The notes beneath the pieces were generated by a model. That model was not told the DNA's origin. It ran no database searches and saw nothing but the letters and a program-made list of their open reading frames with translations. Position numbers and translations under genes: made by a program. 64,000 nucleotides of DNA from Pseudoalteromonas sp. SMS1 (GTDB lineage: Bacteria > Pseudomonadota > Gammaproteobacteria > Enterobacterales > Alteromonadaceae). The DNA lies in the NCBI RefSeq assembly GCF_021530565.1, contig NZ_JAKGBI010000012.1, positions 62,001 through 126,000 on the forward strand, given 5' to 3'. Each line of letters starts with the position of its first letter. Position 1 is the first letter of the stretch. This document shows positions 1-7,569 of this stretch, piece after piece.

Positions 1-15
1 TATATACAGACCTTA

Positions 16-727
16 TGTAACTACCCCATAAGCTGAAACAGTTCATAAGTAGAATTTTCCATTAACTAAAATAGGAAAATTTACGATGAGAAAAAGTAAG
101 TTCACCGAAACCCAAATTGTCGGCATGATAAAAGAAGTAGAGTCAGGTTAAGACGTAAAGGAAAGCGCCGTGTACCAACGAGAACACCTGAACCATTAAC
201 TGCACCAACACAACATAATGAGTCGTGGTCAATGGATTTTATGAGTGATGCGTTAAGCTATGGGCATCGTTTTAGAACATTTAATGTACTCGATGACTTC
301 AATCGACAAGCATTAGCCATTGAAGTTGATACCAGTTTAACGGCTGAAAGGTTTATTAGGACACTAAAACAGCTCATTGCTTGGCGCGGTAAACCAAAGC
401 AAATTAGAGTAGATAACGGCCCTGAATTTACCTCAACTGCACTGGACTCTTGGACAGTGGAAAACAACATCAAGTTGGAATTTATAAAATCTGGCAGCCT
501 TTATCAAAATGGCTTTGCGGAAAGGTTTAACCGAAGCTATCGTGAAGAGGTATTAGATTTATACTTGTTTGAGTCACTACAAGAAGTACATGACACCACA
601 GATAAGTGATTAGATACTTATAATTATGAGCGGCCTCATGATTCACTTGGCTATATGACACCAATTGGTTATCTTGAGGCTGCATAAAGTTCTACGAAAG
701 TGCTGTACTAAATTGGGTGGAGTTACA
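16..727 (+). mobile_element. Decayed IS3-family (IS407-like) insertion sequence
   Basis: Imperfect terminal inverted repeats are visible. The left end begins TGTAACTACCCCATAAG at 16, and the right end read inward from 727 begins TGTAACTCCACCCAATTT. Between them lie the first codons of an OrfA and the C-terminal half of an OrfB, joined by an internal deletion. The four bases on either side of the ends do not match, so no target-site duplication is visible. The element cannot encode a working transposase. It marks the edge of the accessory stretch that runs to about 5.3 kb. Confidence 0.8.
86..687 (+). pseudogene. IS3-family transposase remnant (OrfA start joined to OrfB end)
   Basis: ATG at 86 opens an OrfA-type N-terminus (MRKSKFTETQIVGMIKEVES) that stops at 149-151. 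The following bases read in the frame of 232-609 as the basic linker that precedes the integrase core of OrfB. The DDE core is recognisable: WSMDFM near 232, VDNGPEF around 412-428, and NGFAERFNRSYREE around 508-550. TGA at 607-609 replaces the conserved Trp codon, after which the reading continues to the family's C-terminal GYxTP region and a stop at 685-687. The gene is therefore broken twice, by an internal deletion and by a nonsense change. The recognisable core suggests the decay is fairly recent. Confidence 0.85.
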
Positions 728-1066
728 CAGGAGCACTATAAATAATCACAGTTCAATGAAAAGGATAGCTTTAGTCTAACAATAAATCCTGCTATTTCCC
801 CTCAAAAACACCTTATGGGGAGACAAATTTGTCCTCACCTCTATTATCATAGTATGTACTGTTCCTATTCGTCTAATTGGCGATTAGTCTGATTAGCAAT
901 ACGTCTACTTTGGTAGTCAACTGAGTCCTCATGAGTAGAGACATAAAGATCTATACTATCGAGATCATAAGGTCCCCACCTCAAGGCATAAACGTCTCCC
1001 CTATAAAGGTTACATGTCATAATTATTGTGCTGTAATTATGACATGATTCAAGTGGAGCGACGTAC
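688..1066. other. Intergenic region between the IS remnant and the winged-helix gene
   Basis: No convincing gene is present. A short minus-strand frame at 865-1068 has no Shine-Dalgarno sequence or recognisable motif. The region holds a 12-bp perfect palindrome GACAAATTTGTC at 822-833 and the long inverted repeat at 1013-1046, both possible protein-binding sites. Confidence 0.5.
1013..1046. promoter_or_regulatory. 13-bp perfect inverted repeat, candidate operator
   Basis: CATGTCATAATTA (1013-1025) and its exact reverse complement (1034-1046) flank the 8-base spacer TTGTGCTG. The site ends 20 bp before the start codon of the winged-helix protein at 1067, a typical position for an autoregulatory operator or a replication-type binding site. 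The repeat is directly visible; its function is inferred from position. Confidence 0.55.
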
Positions 1067-1570
1067 ATGTCTACAGCAAAAACAAAAGAAATTACAGCAG
1101 AAAAAGCTGTTCAAACAAATGAAAAAAAATGGGGAAAAACTCTTATGGAATCTGGATGGACTGCCTTTCCCAGTATTATTTTGGAAAAGCAGCATGCTCT
1201 AGGTTTAAGCGCCATGGACGTTAATATCATATTGTACTTGTCTACCTTCTGGTGGGAAGCGGAAAATAAGCCTCATCCATCGAAAAAAACTATAGCTGAA
1301 GCGTTGAATGTAGATCCGAGAACTATTCAAAGAAGGATTTCAGCTTTAGAGAAGGCGGGATTTATACGTCGAGAATATAGGCCCGATAAAGACAAGGGAA
1401 ATAAATCAAATATTTATCATTTTGATGGGTTGATCAGTGAGGCAGAACCATTTGCTCTTGAGAAAATCGAGGCTAATAAAGCCAGGGCGGAAGAGGCAAA
1501 AGCTCGCAGAACAAGGAAGAAACCGAAGAAAACAGTATTTACTGCAATAGATGGCGGTAAATCTGACTAA
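1067..1570 (+). CDS. Winged-helix (HTH_36-like) DNA-binding protein
   Basis: This 167-aa cytoplasmic protein has a predicted winged-helix domain at about residues 40-115. It contains a first helix (LGLSAMDVNIILYLSTFWW), a recognition-helix region (SKKTIAEALNVDPRTIQRRI) and a wing (GFIRREYRPDKDKGNKSNIYHF). The fold resembles the helix-turn-helix found in many replication initiators and accessory-region regulators. The C-terminal 40 residues are a charged, Lys/Arg-rich helix (EANKARAEEAKARRTRKK) that could bind DNA non-specifically. The start follows GTGGAGCG at a suitable distance. No operon partner is visible, and a 13-bp inverted repeat sits just upstream. It could be a regulator of the neighbouring nuclease-like gene or a leftover of a mobile element. 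No specific function is assigned. Confidence 0.65.
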   Translation: MSTAKTKEITAEKAVQTNEKKWGKTLMESGWTAFPSIILEKQHALGLSAMDVNIILYLSTFWWEAENKPHPSKKTIAEALNVDPRTIQRRISALEKAGFIRREYRPDKDKGNKSNIYHFDGLISEAEPFALEKIEANKARAEEAKARRTRKKPKKTVFTAIDGGKSD

Positions 1571-2298
1571 ATAAATCGAGTGCTATATGTGGGAAAGTTG
1601 AAAATTTTGGTGTTTTAGCTGGTTGGACCACTTAGGTGTAAATGTGTGTTATATTATAAGTTGGGCGCTATATTTATTTCAGTGTTTTCGTTGTGTTAAA
1701 ATCGTGGTAGAATAATCATATATAAGAGAATTTTGCATATTGAGGAGTTATATAAGTAAGGATGATTTTATAAGAAGAAATTAATTGTCGTGAGGGAGCG
1801 CCTCGACCTATGCCCTGATATTGCATATTGGCGTATGCATTGGGAAAGGCCGAGAAGCTGAGCATTTCTATGCGGCGGAATTGCACGCAGAGAGACACTG
1901 TTTATTTGACACCATTCAGTATATCTCCTGCACAGCTTTAGCGCAATCATGTGTATTTATACAGGAGATGTACCTATGCTTATGTGTAGCTACCCTATGC
2001 CTGTGCGTGTACGAGAGTACAAGCGTTTCCGTTATGGACGCTGGGAAATTGTATGTTCACACTGTCGGAGCCTGCCTAACGGCTAAGGCTTACTATGGGA
2101 GCTGCTCTTTAAATAGAGTGGCTTTCATTCTATCGTATTTTCTTTATGCCTTTACCTATGCCTATGACGTTTAGTTGTGCTTATGAAGCAGAACCGCCAG
2201 GGGAAACATAGGCAGTTTGCGATTTGGCATGCCAAATTGAGTCACTTTCAAATTATTTATAAAGTGCTTTTAAAATACTTTATAAGTACTTTAGAAGT
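1571..2298. other. Gene-poor stretch with palindromes
   Basis: No believable gene is seen. The frame at 1821-2174 lacks a Shine-Dalgarno sequence, is unusually rich in Cys, Tyr and Val, and overlaps repetitive motifs such as CCTATGC and TACCTATGC, so it is treated as spurious. The right part holds the first copy of the palindrome-rich repeat at 2222-2292. Confidence 0.45.
2222..2292. repeat. Copy 1 of a palindrome-rich repeat flanking the nuclease-like gene
   Basis: ATTTGGCATGCCAAAT (2222-2237) is a perfect 16-bp palindrome followed directly by TGAG. After a short spacer come three related 10-mers of the form AAAGTGCTTT / AAAATACTTT / TAAGTACTTT (about 2261-2292). The same arrangement, in the same orientation, recurs at 3979-4050 beyond the other end of the gene at 2299-3804. 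Confidence 0.55.
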
Positions 2299-3804
2299 TT
2301 AATTAATCTTATTTAATGGGTGATTCATAAAGTGATCACCGAAAGTCTTTATTAGAGCTTTATTCTTTGAGTTTTTTATTTTTGCAGAGACGTCTTTGTA
2401 GTCTCTGTACACAACTTCATATTGTTTTGTGTTTTCCTTAGCTGTATTTAGCTTCGTGATTGCTTCATCTGAAAACGTACTTGATGTCCAGAATTCAAAA
2501 ACTAGATGTCGATCTCTCCAATCTGGATGGGCCAGGGCAAAGGCTCGAAATATTGGTACCTGTTCAGTGAGCCAGTATTTGGCATCTTCACCAGATACTT
2601 GTTTGTTAAATCCATATCCTTTTCCCTCGATGAACCTGACTTCCCGATGGTTGGAGCATATAACATCAGCTTCTTTGATTCCTTTTGGGGTTTGGCAAAG
2701 TCGATTCAGCTCTACAGGGTTAGAATACTCAGATCGCATAGTTTCAGCTATTATGTATTCAAATAACGCCCCCCTTAACCTACTAGCGGCACCTTCAATT
2801 TTTCCCAATAAGTTGAATATGATATCGATTTTTTCAGGCTCAATAGAGCGGATAGCAACCTCTGAAAGTATGTCCGTTAGTTCTTTTAAGCCTCGTGCTG
2901 TTTCGTTATCAAAAATTACTGAGGTCGTTGAGGGAGAAATACCTTGTGACTTAAGTTTCTTGAATGCTGCATCGCTGAAAGAGTGGGCAAAAAAGAAGCA
3001 GAGTTGCTTACCCACATTTTTTAAACCTCTAAGTGCGTTTAGCTTTTGTAAAAATGGAGCAATTCCAGACTCGCTAACTTCATGATTAAGCAGAATGTCA
3101 CATACAACAAACCCTGGGTTGGGTTTTGAGCTGTTGTTCGGGAAAGTTACAAGAGGGCTTAGATAAGATGGGCCTGCCAAGTCCCAGGCTGTGGTGCTTA
3201 CCGTAGGGTTTTTTTCCAAGGAACGAACAGAAACTTGGTTGTATGAGATAAATCCAAGTTTTCGCATCCAGCTTTTAACCCCACGAAGAACAAGTTCTTC
3301 GGTAAATAACCTTGCTTTCATTGCCGGTATTAATGTTTCAACATGATTTACATGAAGCCCTAGGTATATGCAGGGTCCTATGCCTTCGACGTGTATTTCT
3401 TTAAATAGATTTGCAGACTTTAATTTATTGAGTACAACTTCTGCCGCTAGATGTTTCTTTTGTCTAATGGGAGCGCCGCAGGCTATTTCAAAATGGCGCC
3501 TTGGCATAATGCCGCCCCTTTCCTTCAATGCTGTTATAGCAAAACCATAGGCAGAGTTAGTTGACAGTAAAGCTAGTTCGAGGCGAACCCAATACAAATT
3601 GCTACCGGCTTGTTCCTTTAGAAAAAGGAACTTGGCTCGTCTCGGAAATGACAGGTCTAATCGTAAAATGTCCTCGCCAGCTCTGGACACTCTTTGTCTA
3701 GCAGCGTCCGGAGTTAGCTCCAACGTGTTAACTAGGTACTCAGTTATTTCAGAGCTCAAAGCAGGTCCGGATTTTTTTAGGTATTTATGAACCAAGTTAT
3801 TCAT
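2299..3804 (-). CDS. Uncharacterised protein with winged-helix-like N-terminus and PD-(D/E)XK-like nuclease signature
   Basis: I do not recognise this 501-aa family by name. Residues 1-65 look like a winged helix (HKYLKKSG...TPDAARQRVSRA...LDLSFPRRAKFLF). The C-terminal third carries the spaced residues of a PD-(D/E)XK nuclease fold: RGALFEYIIAE (Glu349), IKEADVIC (Asp380) and FIEGKGYG (Glu393-x-Lys395). A second, possibly degenerate copy of such a fold may lie at about 205-290 (AWDLAGPSYLSPLV, then GFVVCDILL and a CFFFAHS strand). There is no signal peptide or membrane segment, so it should act in the cytoplasm on nucleic acid. It stands alone between two copies of a palindromic repeat in accessory DNA. 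A role in defence or mobile-element biology is inferred from fold and location and is unproven. Confidence 0.6.
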   Translation of the reverse strand: MNNLVHKYLKKSGPALSSEITEYLVNTLELTPDAARQRVSRAGEDILRLDLSFPRRAKFLFLKEQAGSNLYWVRLELALLSTNSAYGFAITALKERGGIMPRRHFEIACGAPIRQKKHLAAEVVLNKLKSANLFKEIHVEGIGPCIYLGLHVNHVETLIPAMKARLFTEELVLRGVKSWMRKLGFISYNQVSVRSLEKNPTVSTTAWDLAGPSYLSPLVTFPNNSSKPNPGFVVCDILLNHEVSESGIAPFLQKLNALRGLKNVGKQLCFFFAHSFSDAAFKKLKSQGISPSTTSVIFDNETARGLKELTDILSEVAIRSIEPEKIDIIFNLLGKIEGAASRLRGALFEYIIAETMRSEYSNPVELNRLCQTPKGIKEADVICSNHREVRFIEGKGYGFNKQVSGEDAKYWLTEQVPIFRAFALAHPDWRDRHLVFEFWTSSTFSDEAITKLNTAKENTKQYEVVYRDYKDVSAKIKNSKNKALIKTFGDHFMNHPLNKIN

Positions 3805-3978
3805 GTCACACTGCGCTATATATACAAGATAAATTCATAATGGGCCCAAAAAAAAGGTCGAGTGAACAGCCCTTTAAAATTGGGTGATACAGAGGTGTTC
3901 TTTTTTGTCTTTAACTAAGAGTGTCACAGTCGCCGGGAAAAGGCTATAAAATATGCCTGTAGAGAGCGGGAAATCCAC

Positions 3979-4050
3979 ATTGGCATACCAAATTGAGAAG
4001 AAAGCAAATGAGTATAATGACACTTGAAAAGTACTTTTAAAGTGCTTTGA
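3979..4050. repeat. Copy 2 of the palindrome-rich repeat
   Basis: ATTGGCATACCAAATTGAG (3979-3997) matches copy 1 with one change in the palindrome core. After a spacer come AAAAGTACTTTT (4027-4038, a perfect palindrome), AAAGTGCTTT (4039-4048) and ATGCTTTA. The orientation is direct relative to copy 1, so the pair brackets the 501-aa gene like a cassette. The DNA just upstream also shares a short CGCCRGGRRAA motif with the flank of copy 1. Confidence 0.55.
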
Positions 4051-4298
4051 ATGCTTTAACCTCTTTGCGATTTTTGCTTCTCTATGGCTATTATCGCTTG
4101 CAGCCTTATGAAAACCGCAACTGGAACCCCAACGGCTGATCTGCTTCTTATATTAACTTATATCCAGCGTAAGAGAACATGCGAGTTGAGGTACAAAAGT
4201 GCGTAACTTAAGAACGGGTACTGAAATAGTACTGTTTATTTGTAGAGAATCACTTCTTTCTTGGCTTTGGTTCATTTCTGCGTACAGTAAGTAGTTTG

Positions 4299-4985
4299 TT
4301 ACGCGGGGTGATAATTGTATATTGCAAAGGAGTAGTTATGGGGAAGAGTGCTTTCTCGTATTGTAGAATTCTGACTGGTATCCAACATCGAGATTTGGTT
4401 TGATCCAATTGATGGGATAGTTGAGAAGTTTGAGAGAGTTTTCTCAGGTTGTGGTAAGAGAAAGGGCTTTTTGTTGAGGAAGCTGTGAATCAATTGAGAT
4501 TACTGACTTCTCTCAGGATTCATAAATACAAAAATTAATTCATGGGGCTAACAAGGACGCGTATGTGAAATAAACGCAGATCATATAGCAGATAACATAA
4601 TAGTTATGTTAGAAGGTGGAGGGTTAGTAGCATTCATAAATCAAGATTTTGATTTGGAAGATTGGTTTGAGAACTTTTGGCTGATAATTGAGAAACAGTT
4701 GAGAGTATGACTCTCATTAAAAGCTGTTAATAGGCGAAAGTGAGATAGAAAATACCCTTAATATATTTACTGTACTTGCCTAGAAGGTCCCTTTGTGGCA
4801 CATATGCGAATGTCAGTATGATACTTTATTACTCGAAATTTATTTAAACTAATCGGTAAACATGCACTCAGTATGAAGTTTTATTTTTGGAATTATTGAA
4901 CCTTAACACAAGTTCAATACCTTCAGTGCAAGCTGGTATGAAACTATATTCCTCACCCACAAAAGTTTGTGGCTTAGAAATTAAG
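4299..4985 (+). pseudogene. Decayed coding remnants, origin unknown
   Basis: Several short stretches read like protein but lack starts or are interrupted. The bases after TGA at about 4370 read as IEIWFDPIDGIVEKFERVF... up to a TGA near 4485. A second stretch at about 4566-4710 reads ADHIADNIIVMLEGGG... and ends DLEDWFENFWLIIEKQLRV before a stop. The amino-acid composition looks like a small acidic immunity-type protein, but no family is recognised. No single intact frame spans the region. The longer frame at 4887-5270 crosses a strong intrinsic terminator and is rejected as a gene. Confidence 0.25.
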
Positions 4986-4995
4986 ATTTACCGAC

Positions 4996-5021
4996 AAAAA
5001 AGGCGCGATAGCGCCTTTTTT
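4996..5021. terminator. Bidirectional intrinsic terminator
   Basis: The arms GGCGC/GCGCC close a GATA loop and are flanked by six A and six T (4996-5021), so the hairpin can terminate transcription from either side. It lies after decayed DNA rather than after an intact gene. Confidence 0.75.
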
Positions 5022-5331
5022 AATGGGTCACTATTGGCGCTGTTATCAGGCTTTGTGTTACTGGCCATGAGTGTGTCGGTGTTGAGCAATCGCTTTTGGT
5101 TTATGAAGTTTGTTAAAGCACTCATTTATTTAGACGCTCAGCTCAGGTTCCTTTTGATGGCGTATACAAGCAGCGTATGCCCAGTTGATATGTGTATGCT
5201 GGTAAACACAGTGCGGTGTCCGCTTGCATCTGTAGTTCATTCGTGGGCTGCAACCAAGTGGATGTGGTAGCGTATTTTGCCTTAAAAATTAGGGCTGCTG
5301 CGGTAAACTTTCAGTTGTCAAAAATGAAATG

Positions 5332-5350
5332 GCCCAACCTAAAGTTGGGC
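5332..5350 (-). terminator. Terminator-like hairpin after the methyltransferase gene
   Basis: GCCCAAC (5332-5338) and GTTGGGC (5344-5350) form a 7-bp stem with a 5-base loop, 21 bp beyond the last gene of the thiamin operon. On the minus strand it is followed by CATTTCATTTTT. It probably ends the operon transcript. Confidence 0.65.
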
Positions 5351-5371
5351 ACACTAAATGGCGACTGTTAA

Positions 5372-6079
5372 TTAAGACTTTTTACAGCGAAATAGCACAA
5401 ATGGCGCCCAGTGCTTACCTGAAAGCTGTTCGAGTTCGATACGTTCAACGACATCAATACTCTCAAAACCAGCCTCACGCAATACACTGATGTAGGTCTG
5501 TTTATCCCAGTGGGTGTCTATGATTTTAAACACATTGCCATCGGGTAAGTCCAAATATACCGGCCGTTTATCACCATCCTGGTACTCAACATCAGCGTCA
5601 CCATTTTTAAAGTTACTGAACTTTACCCCAGTTGAGTCAGGGTTGGTGTCTAAGATATAGAAGTAACCGCCACTTTGTATGGCTCTATGTGCTTCTTTGG
5701 CGATTTTTAATAACTCTGCTTTTTCATCGTTATTAATAAATACGTAGCAACACACAGCGGCATTAAAGCTGGCATCATCAAACGGCAGTTCGCCAGATGT
5801 CACCTGCTGATAGCGAGAGTTTCCTCTATCAGCATGTGTACTGGCTTTGTCAATCATCACATTGGAGATATCAACCCCTGTGACCTGCTCGATACCGCGC
5901 GCAACAAGTCGACGTGATACTTTGCCACCACCACAGCCGTAGTCTAGGACACTTATTTGCGTGCCAAGTCGCGCAATTAGGTCATCGATGAGGGGTTGGT
6001 ATCCCAATTGGTTTTCCAAATAATCATCATAGAAATCAAATTGATGAGATACTTCCTCAATCATCCAATCAGTGCTCAT
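5372..6079 (-). CDS. SAM-dependent methyltransferase, candidate bacimethrin O-methyltransferase (BcmC-like)
   Basis: This 235-aa class I methyltransferase has motif I at VLDYGCGGGKVS (about residues 44-55), an acidic motif II (VTGVDIS) and the motif IV region LPFDDASFNAAVCCYVF. It is the last gene of the thi operon and overlaps the hydroxymethylase gene by 4 bp (ATGA), so the two are translationally coupled. Bacimethrin biosynthesis in Clostridium botulinum needs an SAM-dependent O-methylation of 5-hydroxymethylcytosine after the TS-like and glycosidase steps. The gene order here makes that the most likely role. The fold alone does not show the substrate; a generic small-molecule methyltransferase remains possible. 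Confidence 0.7.
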   Translation of the reverse strand: MSTDWMIEEVSHQFDFYDDYLENQLGYQPLIDDLIARLGTQISVLDYGCGGGKVSRRLVARGIEQVTGVDISNVMIDKASTHADRGNSRYQQVTSGELPFDDASFNAAVCCYVFINNDEKAELLKIAKEAHRAIQSGGYFYILDTNPDSTGVKFSNFKNGDADVEYQDGDKRPVYLDLPDGNVFKIIDTHWDKQTYISVLREAGFESIDVVERIELEQLSGKHWAPFVLFRCKKS

Positions 6080-7083
6080 ATCAAAGCTCCTTCTTGTTCA
6101 CAAACGACGGCTTTGTTGGTATGTCGATTCGTTAAAAATAGGCGGTGGAAAGGGTGAAGCTGGTTCATTAGCTCAGTATCAATAGGGCATTGCTGACGTA
6201 TATAGGTGTTGGCTTTAAACAAACGTAAAATGTCTCGCCAATAGTCGTCTAACGCAACCGCATTGATGTCATGCAATGACATATGACCACTTCGGATCTG
6301 TTTTTCATACTCAAGTACAGACGTGATGACGCCAAAGTCCGAACGAGGCATGACAGGCAGTGACTGCTCAGATAACATGTTCTGAGCACTGTTTTGTAGC
6401 AATGACGCGACTTTCTCAAGGTTATTTTCGTAGATATGGATCGAACCGACTTGGTGCGTATACGTGCCAACGTCACAACCGATGAGTGATGCGATAAACT
6501 CTTGGACAAAGGTAAACGAGAAAATGTCACTAAGCATACCAACATACGCATCATTGGCACGCATGTAGCCCACCATATGCAGTTTGTTCTCTCGCAGCAA
6601 TAACTGCAATCCGAGGGTGCAAGATACGTCTATATTATGCTTGTAAATGTCTTCATCTGCGCTAAAAATCTGCAAAAATGTGCGTTTACTGTCTGCGTCA
6701 TCGTTTTTTAAAATATCGACAACACGGGCAATTTGGTTGAGGTTTTGAGTGCCAAAATGCAGCAGTTTTTTACCGTACCCAGTGCCAGGCAGCGTTGCGC
6801 CATCAGCTGAAAATCGGGCCATGGATGGGGCATACCATTGAATAAAGTCCAAGTCATTTTTACCGGACAAGTACCACAAAGCTTCAGCGTAGTTAAAAAT
6901 GATATTTTGCCGCCTTTGTGGGTGATAACAGAATCGATTTTTCGGGTTGTCGAGCTTGCCACAAAACCCTAAAATTTCTCTCTCAGCAAACCCTCTTGGG
7001 CTATTTTCAAACTCGTACAGATTGTAGACTTCATCTAACGTGTTTAAATAAAGCTGATTTAAGTTGTTATACCGCTTCTGCAT
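6076..7083 (-). CDS. Thymidylate-synthase-family CMP/dCMP 5-hydroxymethylase (MilA/BcmA-like)
   Basis: This 335-aa member of the thymidylate synthase superfamily has the catalytic Cys155 in VSCTLGLQ (TS PCH region), Arg175-x-x-Asp178 in MRANDAYVG (TS RSxD) and His216/Tyr218 in SIHIYEN (TS HLY). The TS motif GLPFNIASY reads GMLSDIFSF, so the Asn that recognises uracil is Asp186. The same Asn-to-Asp change is known in T4 dCMP hydroxymethylase and selects cytosine. The expected reaction is therefore 5-hydroxymethylation of CMP or dCMP with methylene-tetrahydrofolate. The start overlaps the glycosidase gene by 17 bp and the end overlaps the methyltransferase by 4 bp. The context (MilB-like glycosidase, thi genes) points to a bacimethrin-type pathway rather than modified DNA. 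It is unlikely to be the housekeeping ThyA. Confidence 0.8.
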   Translation of the reverse strand: MQKRYNNLNQLYLNTLDEVYNLYEFENSPRGFAEREILGFCGKLDNPKNRFCYHPQRRQNIIFNYAEALWYLSGKNDLDFIQWYAPSMARFSADGATLPGTGYGKKLLHFGTQNLNQIARVVDILKNDDADSKRTFLQIFSADEDIYKHNIDVSCTLGLQLLLRENKLHMVGYMRANDAYVGMLSDIFSFTFVQEFIASLIGCDVGTYTHQVGSIHIYENNLEKVASLLQNSAQNMLSEQSLPVMPRSDFGVITSVLEYEKQIRSGHMSLHDINAVALDDYWRDILRLFKANTYIRQQCPIDTELMNQLHPFHRLFLTNRHTNKAVVCEQEGALI

Positions 7084-7540
7084 GACGCTGCGACTCCAGC
7101 TCTTCGATCAAGGCTTCGACTTGTTTTACGTCTACACCTTTTGCTTTGTTATAGCGCAACTCTTTAACAGTTGATATTTCGCCAAGACCTTGTACCAAGT
7201 AGGCGTATTCTTCACCTTCCTCCAATAGCAGGATCATTGGCTTTTTCATCGCAGACGCCCAACCAAGCTCAATATGTGTGCCGGGAGATGCTGGTGCTCC
7301 AGGAAACGCGACAAAATAGTCACACTTTGCAATTTCGTCGTAATCAATCTTGGTACACTGTGCTGGCGTCATAAACTCTCTTCCCCAGCTTTCACGTTTA
7401 TGTGCGCAATGTACAGACCAATTTTGCTGTTCAAAGTGGTCGATAATATCTGAAAATTGTGCAATGTGTGCCTCAGACATGACTTGCGTTTCTTTTGATA
7501 CAAGTGCCTTAAACGGCCCTGCTAAAAACATTTTTTTCAT
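7067..7540 (-). CDS. Nucleoside 2-deoxyribosyltransferase-fold CMP N-glycosidase (MilB/BcmB-like)
   Basis: This 157-aa single-domain protein has the N-terminal MKKMFLAGPF strand, CDYFVAFPGAPASPGTHIELGWA with the probable nucleophile Glu91, and a C-terminal helix. This is the arrangement of MilB, BlsM and related enzymes that cleave the N-glycosidic bond of (5-hydroxymethyl-)CMP to free the base and ribose 5-phosphate. The start is supported by AAGGACACTT before ATG at 7540. It is followed with overlap by the TS-family gene, matching the milA-milB and bcmA-bcmB pairing known for mildiomycin and bacimethrin. Its inferred job is release of 5-hydroxymethylcytosine. A general nucleotide-salvage hydrolase is the alternative. 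Confidence 0.75.
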   Translation of the reverse strand: MKKMFLAGPFKALVSKETQVMSEAHIAQFSDIIDHFEQQNWSVHCAHKRESWGREFMTPAQCTKIDYDEIAKCDYFVAFPGAPASPGTHIELGWASAMKKPMILLLEEGEEYAYLVQGLGEISTVKELRYNKAKGVDVKQVEALIEELESQRHAEAV

Positions 7541-7569
7541 AAGTGTCCTTTTATATTTTTTAGGTTAAA

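Noticed and set aside
865..1068. 67-codon minus-strand open frame
   Set aside because: No ribosome site, and it overlaps the inverted repeat and the start of the winged-helix gene.
1821..2174. 117-codon plus-strand open frame, Cys/Tyr-rich
   Set aside because: No Shine-Dalgarno, odd composition and overlap with short repeated motifs; no sign of a real protein.
4887..5270. 127-codon plus-strand open frame
   Set aside because: It runs straight through a strong bidirectional terminator (4996-5021), has no ribosome site and shows no family motif; treated as chance.
6076..7083. Housekeeping thymidylate synthase (thyA)
   Set aside because: The Asn-to-Asp change in GMLSDIFSF, the altered Cys region and the operon context fit a cytosine-nucleotide hydroxymethylase instead.
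6076..7540. Hypermodified-DNA (hydroxymethylcytosine) phage-type module
   Set aside because: The glycosidase releases the free base and the neighbours are thiamin genes; no DNA polymerase, glucosyltransferase or phage genes are present.
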